NCBI RefSeq assembly: GCF_900452415.1
Contig: NZ_UGNX01000001.1
Coordinates: forward strand, 3,658,001 to 3,722,000
DNA length: 64,000 nucleotides
Direction of reading: 5' to 3'
Source of the DNA: Legionella cincinnatiensis
GTDB lineage: Bacteria > Pseudomonadota > Gammaproteobacteria > Legionellales > Legionellaceae
Positions 43,989 through 52,677 of this stretch are shown here, one piece after another. The notes under the pieces are model-generated. The model searched no databases, had not been told where the DNA came from, and was given only the letters and a program-made list of their open reading frames with translations. A program made the translations under genes and the position numbers. The stretch's first letter is position 1. Every line of letters starts with the position of its first letter.

Positions 43989-46900
43989 ATGAGTCATTTA
44001 TTATTTGGAAACAATTGTGCAACCATGGAAAAATTTAATTCAGAACTAAACCGTATATCCAACACGTTGCAAAATCCAGATGATTTGCTGGGTGTGCTTG
44101 GTGGCGCTGGTGAAATGGGGGAGTTGACTCGTGTGTTTGAATGGTCAAAAACTCCAGTGGGACCAATGAATACTTGGCCACATAGCTTAATTACCCTAAT
44201 TAAAACAATACTTACGAGTCGCTATCCCATGTGGCTTGCTTGGGGACAAAATCTCACTCTTTTTTATAATGATGCTTATGCCAAAATGACTCTGGGCCCA
44301 AAACATCCGTGGGCATTAGGCCGCTCGTTTCGTGAAGTCTGGTCTGAAATTTGGCCTGAAGTTGGCCCTCGTGCTGAATCAGTGCTGTGCTCTGGTCAGG
44401 CAACCTGGGATGAGGGATTACTGCTCTTTTTAGAGCGCAACGGTTTTCCGGAGGAAACCTATCACACCTTTTCATATAGTCCTGTATTTGGCGAGCAGGG
44501 CCATATTCATGGTATTTTGTGCGTAGTCACTGAAGATACAGAACGCAATATCAGTGAGCGGCGGTTACGGACTCTTCGTGAGCTTGCCGCTCACACTAAT
44601 GAAGAGGTCAAATCGGTCGAAGATGCATGCAAAATTACTGCACATATCCTAGAAAACAATCCAAAGGATGTGCCTTTTGCACTTTTATACTTGCTTGATG
44701 TCGATGAGGAGCAGGTTTCTCTAGCAGCATCCAGCGGCATTAAACCAGGTGAGCCACTAAGCCCTGTCACGCTTGAGCTTTCGGGCTCTGAAGAACCATG
44801 GCCGTTTACCTCTGTCATCAAATCAGGCTGTAGCATTCTTATTTCACATCTATCAGCACAATTCGGCCCATTACCAGGAGGTCCCTGGCCAGAGCCATCA
44901 CCACAAGCAATGATCTTACCCTTAGCAAAACCAGGCCAGACCCAATTTGCCGGTTTTTTGGTGGTAGGTATAAGCGCTCGTCGACCTTTAGATGATGCTT
45001 ATCGAGGTTTTTTCGATCTCGTGGCAGGGCAAGTAGCTATCAGTATTACTAATGCTCGAGCATATGAGGAAGAACGCCGACGGGCGGAAGCTCTGGCTGA
45101 ACTTGATAAAGCTAAAACGGTCTTTTTCTCGAATGTAAGTCACGAATTTCGCACGCCTTTAACGCTTATGCTTGGACCGATTGAAGAGATGCTGAAATCG
45201 ACTGAACAAGATTGGATAGAAAATCACCACCATCTGAAAGTGGTCTACAGAAATGGTTTACGACTCCAGCGACTGGTTAATACACTCCTTGACTTTTCAA
45301 AAATAGAAGCAGGCCGTATCCACGCCTGTTTCGAACCTACTGATATCGCTGTCTATACGGAGAATCTTGCGAGTAATTTTAGATCTGTCTGTGAGAAAGC
45401 AGGCTTAAATTTGTGCGTGAATTGTCAACCAATTACTCAGCCAGTGTTTTTGGATCAGCATATGTGGGAGAAGATCGTTCTCAATTTGCTTTCAAATGCG
45501 TTCAAATTTACTTTTGAAGGTGAAATCAATATCTCTGTTTGCCAATTAGCACAAGCTGTCGAGCTAAGAGTTAGGGATACAGGTATCGGTATTGCTGCAG
45601 AAGAAATGCCTCGTTTGTTCGAACGCTTCCACCGAATCGAAAACTCAATGGGGCGCACTTACGAGGGTAGTGGTATTGGGCTATCACTGATACATGAGTT
45701 AGTGAAGTTACATAATGGTTCGATTAGAGCTGAAAGTGAAGTGGGATATGGAACAACTTTCATAATTACAATTCCTTTAGGCTCCGCTCATCTGCCTCGA
45801 GAACAAGTATGGAATGAAGGGGCCACTGCAACAGTAGCGACAGAAGCCAAACAATTCGTAGAGGAAGCCCAACGTTGGCTACCCGACTCACAGAATTTGC
45901 ATACTTTTGAAGAAGAATGGTTCAATGATAATGTGCTCTCGTCTGCGACTGTTCTTGCTGAGCAAAAAAATACTGCGCGGCTCTTAATTGTTGATGATAA
46001 TGCAGACATGCGTCAGTATTTAATGCGTCTCTTAATGCCTCAATATAAGGTAGAAACGACGTCCAATGGAGAAACTGCTCTCGCCTTGATACAAAATAAT
46101 CCGCCCGATCTCATTATCTCGGACGCGATGATGCCGCAGTTGGATGGATTTGGTTTATTAAAAGCCCTGAGAGCGGATGTCCATACTGCCAATATTCCCG
46201 TTATTATCTTGTCTGCCCGGGCTGGTGAAGAAAACCGCATCGAAGGAATGCAGTGCGGTGCCGACGAATATTTTGTAAAGCCTTTTAGTGCTCGGGTTTT
46301 ACTCGCTTCTGTATCGGCTCATCTTCAAATGGCTCGCCTTCGGCAAGAAGCACATGAAGCAATACGTGAAAGCGAAGAGCGTTTCAGAGCGCTGACCAGC
46401 ACCACCTCCGATGTTGTTTATCGTATGAGTGCTGATTGGAGCGAAAGGAGTTATCTTCAAGGACGTGAATTTGTTACCGATATGCTCGAACCAAGTAAGA
46501 AATGGATTGATAAGTACATTCACCAAGATGACCAACCCCATGTAAAACAAGCGATACAAAAGGCCATTCAATCTAGGGATGTCTTCGAGCTGGAACATCG
46601 CGTAATTCGTGTAGATGGCTCGCTCGGTTGGACGCATTCTCGAGCAATTCCCATCCTCAATAAGAATGGAGAAATTGTAGAGTGGTTTGGTACTGCAAGC
46701 GATGTAAGTCGTCGCAAAGAGGCTGAGCAAGCATTACTTGAGGCCTCTCGACATAAAGATGAGTTCTTAGCCACCTTGGCCCATGAATTACGTAACCCTC
46801 TTGTTCCTCTTTTCAATGCATTAGAAATTATGCGGCTTGCAAAGAATAATGCTCACATCGTTGAAAAAGCACAGGACATAATGGAGCGGCAAGTTGTGCA

Positions 46901-47852
46901 AATGGATCGTCTCATTGAGGACTTATTGGATCTTAGCCGAATCAGTCATGGTAAAATTCAGCTACAAATAGAACGTATAGAATTATCAAAGGTCATTCAG
47001 CAAACCCTTGAAAACAGCTATCCCATAATCAAGGCAGCGGAACATAAATTAGAAGTAGATCTACCTTCTTATCCTATTTACATCAAAGCCGATATAACTC
47101 GACTTGCACAGGTATTTTCAAATCTTCTTAATAATGCATCCAAATACACAGAAAAGGGAGGAATGATTCGACTATCAGCCCAACTACATCATGAGCATGT
47201 AGTTGTTTCAGTGCTTGATAATGGTGTTGGTATACCGACTCACATGTTGTCTCATATTTTTAATAAATTTACACAAGTTGATAAACAATTGAAACGTTCA
47301 CAAGGAGGATTGGGAATCGGATTATCACTTGTCAAACAGTTGGTTGAGTTACATGGTGGAACTGTCGAAGCCAAAAGTAGGGGCGAGAATCTTGGCAGTG
47401 AGTTTATTGTCCGGATACCGATAGTTTCAGCGATTGTTAAAACACAAGATTGCAATAATGAATCAATAAGTCCAACAAATTGCCGTCGTATTCTTATAGT
47501 AGACGACAATATCGATATCACAACAAGTTTGACTTTATTGCTAGAGTTTATGGGCCACACTATAAAGACTGCGTATAATGGTTTAGATGCAATAGATACA
47601 GCAAGCTCGTTTCAGCCAGATTTAATTTTAATGGATATTGGCATGCCGCAACTTAATGGCTATGATGTGGCTAAGGAAATCCGAAAACAACCATGGGGAA
47701 ACAGTATTGTTTTAGCCGCACTTACAGGCTGGAGTCAGGAAAAAGATAGGCACCGAGCCAAAGAAGCTGGTTTTGATTTTCACATTACAAAACCAATCAA
47801 ACTCGACATGCTCGAGAAATTACTTACTGATATTGATTTTGATACAGTATAG
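43989..47852 (+). CDS. Double hybrid sensor histidine kinase (PAS-GAF-HK-REC-PAS-HK-REC)
   Basis: A 1287-residue cytoplasmic phosphorelay protein. Order: PAS-like (about 60-190, with WSKTPVGPMNTWP), GAF-like (about 205-360), HisKA (HEFRTPLTLM near 385) and HATPase (N box near 497, GSGIGLSL), receiver (about 665-785, SDAMMPQLDG), PAS (about 795-910), second HisKA (HELRNPLVPLF near 928) and HATPase (NNASKYT near 1045, GIGLSLVKQL), second receiver (about 1172-1285, LMDIGMPQLNG). No membrane segment is seen. It carries two complete kinase-receiver modules in one chain. Similar proteins in other bacteria are stress sensors; the signal is unknown. The exact start could be the ATG at 44025. Confidence 0.85.
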   Translation: MSHLLFGNNCATMEKFNSELNRISNTLQNPDDLLGVLGGAGEMGELTRVFEWSKTPVGPMNTWPHSLITLIKTILTSRYPMWLAWGQNLTLFYNDAYAKMTLGPKHPWALGRSFREVWSEIWPEVGPRAESVLCSGQATWDEGLLLFLERNGFPEETYHTFSYSPVFGEQGHIHGILCVVTEDTERNISERRLRTLRELAAHTNEEVKSVEDACKITAHILENNPKDVPFALLYLLDVDEEQVSLAASSGIKPGEPLSPVTLELSGSEEPWPFTSVIKSGCSILISHLSAQFGPLPGGPWPEPSPQAMILPLAKPGQTQFAGFLVVGISARRPLDDAYRGFFDLVAGQVAISITNARAYEEERRRAEALAELDKAKTVFFSNVSHEFRTPLTLMLGPIEEMLKSTEQDWIENHHHLKVVYRNGLRLQRLVNTLLDFSKIEAGRIHACFEPTDIAVYTENLASNFRSVCEKAGLNLCVNCQPITQPVFLDQHMWEKIVLNLLSNAFKFTFEGEINISVCQLAQAVELRVRDTGIGIAAEEMPRLFERFHRIENSMGRTYEGSGIGLSLIHELVKLHNGSIRAESEVGYGTTFIITIPLGSAHLPREQVWNEGATATVATEAKQFVEEAQRWLPDSQNLHTFEEEWFNDNVLSSATVLAEQKNTARLLIVDDNADMRQYLMRLLMPQYKVETTSNGETALALIQNNPPDLIISDAMMPQLDGFGLLKALRADVHTANIPVIILSARAGEENRIEGMQCGADEYFVKPFSARVLLASVSAHLQMARLRQEAHEAIRESEERFRALTSTTSDVVYRMSADWSERSYLQGREFVTDMLEPSKKWIDKYIHQDDQPHVKQAIQKAIQSRDVFELEHRVIRVDGSLGWTHSRAIPILNKNGEIVEWFGTASDVSRRKEAEQALLEASRHKDEFLATLAHELRNPLVPLFNALEIMRLAKNNAHIVEKAQDIMERQVVQMDRLIEDLLDLSRISHGKIQLQIERIELSKVIQQTLENSYPIIKAAEHKLEVDLPSYPIYIKADITRLAQVFSNLLNNASKYTEKGGMIRLSAQLHHEHVVVSVLDNGVGIPTHMLSHIFNKFTQVDKQLKRSQGGLGIGLSLVKQLVELHGGTVEAKSRGENLGSEFIVRIPIVSAIVKTQDCNNESISPTNCRRILIVDDNIDITTSLTLLLEFMGHTIKTAYNGLDAIDTASSFQPDLILMDIGMPQLNGYDVAKEIRKQPWGNSIVLAALTGWSQEKDRHRAKEAGFDFHITKPIKLDMLEKLLTDIDFDTV

Positions 47853-48042
47853 AAAACTATGGAGCATGCCATATTATTGGCATTCCGCCCATAAAGCGGT
47901 CTCTTAGCCCAAAATTAAAAATCTTAGACAATTCAAGTTTGAATCTAAAAACTACGAATTTAGGCTTCCTTGCTCATATTTAGGCATTATTGGAATATAC
48001 AGACAGTGACCCAAAAGCTTACTTCATCACTTGTTTCATCTT

Positions 48043-49452
48043 TTAAACAGAGGTCATGCTTGGGGCTTTTTCTATACTGCTACTCACTTCTTCCATGGCA
48101 CTGGCTATAGGACCTTTCACAGCTTTATGTACAAATATACCCGCTTTACTTGCAACCCCAACACCTATACCTGCCGTAGCAGCTAAACCAACAGCGACTC
48201 CAACGGTCATTGCAATACCGGCAGCAGTCATAGCACCACCGACAGCCGCAGTTGGGAGAGTAAGCGGCGAAGACGCACCAAATGTAAGCACTGTAATCGC
48301 AATGGCGGCAGCAACTAATAGTACTCCTGCAATACAAAGCAAAGCGCCCCCTACTATTGGCCCCCATCGTCGATTCGTTCCTAATGCATCTTGTATATTA
48401 CTATTATGCTGGTTACATGCATCTAGGCTATCAGGATTATTGATTAAGGTAGTTGTATCTTTTAAGTATTTCGTTATTCTTGGCAAATCACTCATACTTA
48501 TCTCACCATTCTCTTTGAGTTTTTTAACGGTACTTAAAAGATTCTTGACCGCTTGATTGACCTCTGGATTTTTAGGATTGGTGTTGCCTAATTCAATATA
48601 GGACTTGAAATACTCGAGTCGATTCTCTAGAAGTTGGCCATATTTGCTTAGAAAAATATCTTCTTTAAGTATTTTATATAATAATTGAACCTGCTCATCG
48701 GAGAGTTTATTAAAATTTTCATCTTCTAATGCAAGCTCTATAGCTCTTAAATAAGCTTCAAGTGATTTTAAAGGATTAATTGCTAAAAATAATTGAGCCC
48801 TCTCTAAACCATCTGTGATTGAATTACTTTCAGTATATATATTCTTTAAACTGTCTATACTGAGTATTAGCTGTTCTTGATCTAAAGTTATAGGCTTCTG
48901 CACCGATTCACTAAGTCCATCGATAGACACGTAGTTCGCTATAAACGTAAACTCAACTGCTTCTTTATCGAACCACGCTAATTTGTCATTTTCACTCAAA
49001 CTATCTAACATTTGTTGGCTGTAACCAATAACGATTGCTTGAATAAATAATTTTGCAATTAATTGGGGATTATTATGTGTTTTTTCCACCATTTTTTTGT
49101 AATTTTCTTTATTTTGGTGATTAATTGCGTCAATTAATTTTTGATTTAAAGCAGTTTTATCTTCATTTAAAATTTCAGGTAGAATCCCTTCTAGCAAGGA
49201 TTGCATATATGTCCCTATGCTATTCGGCTCTTGAACATATTTTTTGAAATTTTCATAAGTGGGTAAGGGAATTTTAAATTCATCCAGTATACGAGAAAAC
49301 TCACCAGCTGTTTTGCTTTTACTTCGTTCGATGACGTTATAAGGTTGATTTTGCTTTGCAGTTGGGCTTGTATCTAGCGGAGATTGCAAATGGGCTTCTA
49401 TGTGAGCAAGAAAAAATTGTTTAAAATTTTCTTTATATTTTTGAAAACCCAT
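48043..49452 (-). CDS. Hypothetical protein with C-terminal membrane hairpin, effector-like
   Basis: Not recognised. A 469-residue protein, hydrophilic and helical for about 340 residues, followed by a long hydrophobic, Ala/Gly-rich region (about 350-435: LLCIAGVLLVAAAIAITVL, then a second stretch) and a hydrophilic tail (MEEVSSSIEKAPSMTSV) rich in Glu and Ser. There is no N-terminal signal peptide. This plan (helical body, C-terminal membrane hairpin, Glu/Ser tail) is common among Legionella Dot/Icm effectors that insert in host membranes, but that is inference. GGAGA about 8 bases upstream supports the start. Confidence 0.6.
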   Translation of the reverse strand: MGFQKYKENFKQFFLAHIEAHLQSPLDTSPTAKQNQPYNVIERSKSKTAGEFSRILDEFKIPLPTYENFKKYVQEPNSIGTYMQSLLEGILPEILNEDKTALNQKLIDAINHQNKENYKKMVEKTHNNPQLIAKLFIQAIVIGYSQQMLDSLSENDKLAWFDKEAVEFTFIANYVSIDGLSESVQKPITLDQEQLILSIDSLKNIYTESNSITDGLERAQLFLAINPLKSLEAYLRAIELALEDENFNKLSDEQVQLLYKILKEDIFLSKYGQLLENRLEYFKSYIELGNTNPKNPEVNQAVKNLLSTVKKLKENGEISMSDLPRITKYLKDTTTLINNPDSLDACNQHNSNIQDALGTNRRWGPIVGGALLCIAGVLLVAAAIAITVLTFGASSPLTLPTAAVGGAMTAAGIAMTVGVAVGLAATAGIGVGVASKAGIFVHKAVKGPIASAMEEVSSSIEKAPSMTSV

Positions 49453-49584
49453 GGTACATCTCCTATTTAGTCCAAAAGATATTTTTTATTTCAAAATGAT
49501 TCAAAATAAATCATTTTTTGCCAATAATAATACAATTACCTTAAGTAAGTATTAAGATGAACTTCTTTAGGAGGTATAAAAAAG

Positions 49585-51003
49585 TTATGTTTTACCCTTA
49601 TTCTTTAACTCCTTGTAATAACTTAATGCCCTTGTCCTGGCTTCATGATGGTCAATAACTGGCTTTGGATAGTTTGTATTCAAATAAATATTGTCACAAT
49701 TAGAAGATTCCCATGGAGCATGGATCGCTTGCCCCTCCAATTGCGAAAGTTCAGGAATCCAATGGCGAATATAACCGCCGTCAGGATCAAATCTTTGGCT
49801 TTGTAATACTGGATTGAAAATACGAAAATAAGGTGCTGCATCAGCTCCACTTCCTGCCACCCATTGCCAATTTGCACTATTATTCGCTAAATCTGCATCA
49901 ACAAGAGTATCTAAAAACCAATCTGCACCCAAGCGCCAATCAATCAACAATCCTTTGGTAAGGAATGACGCGCTAATCATACGTACACGATTGTGCATAT
50001 AACCTGTTGCCCATAACTCTCTCATGCCTGCATCGATTAATGGGTATCCTGTCAAACCTCTTTGCCAACGAACTAATAATTGCTTCTTGTTATGCCAAGG
50101 AAATGCATCGAACTCGCCCCTAAAGTTATGATCGGGAAGATTGGGGAAGTGATAGAGTAGATAAATTGAAAACTCTCTCCATCCCAGCTCGGATAAAAAA
50201 TGTTCCGCTGAGATTAAATCACAGTTGGGATCAAGTTTTGCTAATTCAATTACTCGGACAATGATTAACGGGCTGATTTCTCCAAAATGTAAGTGCGGTG
50301 ATAAACGTGATGTTGCATTTTTTATAGGAAAATCTCGATTTTTTTTATAACCATTAAGATGATGCTCGATAAACTCATCGAGTTTTTGTTGCGCCCCCTT
50401 CTCTCCTGGAGTCCAATAATCCGCAAATCGCGACGCCCAATTGAGGTTAGGTAATAATTTCCACTCCCAAAGATCATCACTTTGAATCTCGGCACCCGTT
50501 GGTAGATGCATCAACTGCATAGGTGATGGAATATTAAGAATTCGCTTACAGTGTTTCCAATAAGGAGTAAATATTCTAAAATAATCGTCGTTTTTATTTC
50601 TAATCGTCCAAGGCTCGTGGAGCAAGCCTCCATTTGAACTGTGAGCTTCGACACCATATTCCAACAAAGTTGCTTTAATCCTTTTATCACGTGAAATCGC
50701 TGTTGGCTCATAACAGCGATTCCAAAATACTGCGTTTGCAGAAACGGACTTAACTAAATCTAAAATAATTTCTAATGGATCTCCTTTACGAAGAATAAGA
50801 TTTAATCCAAGTTGCTTTAAGGAATGACTTAAGGAAATAAGACTATGATGAAGCCACCAGGCTTGTGCTCTTCCTAAAACACTATTTTTTTCTTCATAAA
50901 TATACAGTGGAATCACAAACTGATAATGAGAACAAGCTTTAATAAATGCAGGATTATCATTCAACCTTAAATCTTGTCGAAACCAAACTAATGCAATACT
51001 CAT
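49585..51003 (-). CDS. phrB: Deoxyribodipyrimidine photolyase, class I CPD
   Basis: Light-dependent repair of UV cyclobutane dimers. N-terminal antenna domain (LVWFRQDLRLNDNPAF) and the C-terminal FAD domain (QRGLTGYPLIDAGMRELWATGYMHNRVRMISASFLTK, split here by its motifs GYPLIDAGM and NRVRMI; and QWVAGSGADAAPYFRIFNP). Trp residues of the electron-transfer chain are in place. Its 472 residues match E. coli PhrB. It is monocistronic. Confidence 0.95.
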   Translation of the reverse strand: MSIALVWFRQDLRLNDNPAFIKACSHYQFVIPLYIYEEKNSVLGRAQAWWLHHSLISLSHSLKQLGLNLILRKGDPLEIILDLVKSVSANAVFWNRCYEPTAISRDKRIKATLLEYGVEAHSSNGGLLHEPWTIRNKNDDYFRIFTPYWKHCKRILNIPSPMQLMHLPTGAEIQSDDLWEWKLLPNLNWASRFADYWTPGEKGAQQKLDEFIEHHLNGYKKNRDFPIKNATSRLSPHLHFGEISPLIIVRVIELAKLDPNCDLISAEHFLSELGWREFSIYLLYHFPNLPDHNFRGEFDAFPWHNKKQLLVRWQRGLTGYPLIDAGMRELWATGYMHNRVRMISASFLTKGLLIDWRLGADWFLDTLVDADLANNSANWQWVAGSGADAAPYFRIFNPVLQSQRFDPDGGYIRHWIPELSQLEGQAIHAPWESSNCDNIYLNTNYPKPVIDHHEARTRALSYYKELKNKGKT

Positions 51004-51195
51004 ATAAATCTCAGGATGAGGTCAATGTTTTAACTTATCAATTCCGATAACAAATACTTCACACGCTGCTAAGTGGGTAACATATTACTGCAAATGCAGG
51101 TGTACGTCTTTATTGAATTTGAAGTTGCTGTTCTATGCGCCATAATGTTCTATAATCAAGCAAATAAGACTCACTATTTCTAAGGCTTAACGCTT

Positions 51196-52137
51196 ATGTT
51201 TTTAAATATTACCGCAGCACAATTTCCAGATGCGACGCTTAGTGATATTGAATACAGCCAAAATATCTATCAAAGTATTGATTTTAATTTGGGTAAAGAT
51301 GCAGATATTGCACTCAATAAAACTACTTTAGGAAAATTTGTAACTAAATTTAAAAAAATTCATAGTACTCACGACAAGCCTATTGAAGGAATCATTACAT
51401 TAGGAACCATGAAACATGTTTCCCCAGATACCATAAAATTGCTTCTTACATCAGAAGAATTTATTAATATGCTTGATCATAAAAGCTTCCTCAAATTAAC
51501 AGTAACTTCTGACGAAATTGCCGACTTCGTACTCAACACTCCCAAATTAAAAGCAAAACTTGACGCTATTGAACCTTCAATAGATAAGCAAAAATTTAAA
51601 AATTCTTGTACTGCAAGAGCAATAATAAGGATACTTCTTGAAAGAGGATATATTGATCAAAGCAATTATACTCCGAGCAAAGAACTAGAAATATATAAAG
51701 AAATTTGGCTAGAGCCTGGCAAAGTTGCCTCACCAGAAAAGATTGTATCCTACTTCCACAAACACCATCTCAATGTAGTTGGTATTGAAATTAAGGAGTT
51801 ATCTAAATCTGTACGCAATAAGTACTCAAGAGATACGATGATCACCTCCCTCTATTCACTGTTCAAGAAAAATGTACCGATAAGAAAAAAAGTAACACTT
51901 ACAGAATTAAGCGAAGCTGATTTTCCTGAAGGAATAACTATGCTGATTGTGATAAATACAGGAGTGCTGCATACCTTGTTAGGAAAGAAATGTGATGGGC
52001 AATTTGTAGTGACCGATCCTCAATTTGGCGATAAACAAACGTATAATGGCTTTATGGATTTTCTTGAGAAAGAGAGAAAAAATATGGGCGTTTTTTTTGA
52101 GATTTTACCAAACACCGAAGAAATTTTTAGACCATAA
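51196..52137 (+). CDS. Putative papain/C39-like cysteine protease, effector-like (paralogue 2)
   Basis: Homologue of the gene at 20628. Shared elements: SKELEIYKEIWLEPGK, and candidate catalytic Cys138 (FKNSCTARAII), His259 (VLHTLLGKK) and Asp274 (VVTDPQFGD). The His-to-Asp spacing is 15 residues in both proteins. The 120 N-terminal residues do not match the paralogue well. There is no signal peptide. The fold and catalytic order suggest a papain-like peptidase or related acyl-transfer enzyme; activity is unproven. The ending (LPNTEEIFRP) is acidic, as in many translocated effectors. Confidence 0.6.
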   Translation: MFLNITAAQFPDATLSDIEYSQNIYQSIDFNLGKDADIALNKTTLGKFVTKFKKIHSTHDKPIEGIITLGTMKHVSPDTIKLLLTSEEFINMLDHKSFLKLTVTSDEIADFVLNTPKLKAKLDAIEPSIDKQKFKNSCTARAIIRILLERGYIDQSNYTPSKELEIYKEIWLEPGKVASPEKIVSYFHKHHLNVVGIEIKELSKSVRNKYSRDTMITSLYSLFKKNVPIRKKVTLTELSEADFPEGITMLIVINTGVLHTLLGKKCDGQFVVTDPQFGDKQTYNGFMDFLEKERKNMGVFFEILPNTEEIFRP

Positions 52138-52677
52138 AAGAGAGCATAATCTAATTTGGACTAGTTAATCGCTCTTTAGATAGTGCCATCCAAAATTTAC
52201 TCCCATGAATGTCTACAGCCTGCGCTTAAGAGCGTCCAAACGTTGTGAATCCATTGATCTGGATTGTCGCACATAAAGCACCATACATAGGCAGTGGAAA
52301 ACCCTATAAGTGAAAGATAAATATTGTCAGATAGAAGCTTCTTAGTTTATATTAATGGATGATTAACGCATCTTAAATTGTTCTTTAAGATCAACAATAT
52401 ACTTTTTGATTTTAAACAGTAGTATTTGTGAGTAAAAATAAAGGATTATCCACTCATGATTAGCAATGATAGCATTTCCAACAAAATCAATAATAACCTT
52501 TTCTTTATTTCAGCTCATCAGAGTTCTATCGCTTTGCAACGCTTTTTCTACTTTATGTTTTGCTTTGAAAGTTAATTATTCGTTATTTTATTAATCCGTT
52601 TTGGAATTGCAACTACGTTGCAATCTTAATTATTTTTACATTAATGGAGTTTTTACCTAGCATAAGGATATATTAGA
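52138..52677. other. 540-bp gene-free region
   Basis: No reliable frame, repeat or hairpin. It separates the protease-like gene from the large exported repeat protein, and the last 200 bases presumably hold the promoter of the latter. A short open stretch around 52230-52315 has no start and no recognised similarity. Confidence 0.45.

Noticed and set aside
48056..48556. 166-codon plus-strand frame antisense to the membrane-tail protein
   Set aside because: It mirrors the Ala/Gly-rich membrane region of the minus-strand gene; composition, not coding, keeps it open.
34824..52279. 13-base word TCGCACATAAAGC shared between the gene-free regions near 34824 and 52267
   Set aside because: Many 13-base matches are expected by chance in 64 kb of A/T-rich DNA, and the flanks do not align.
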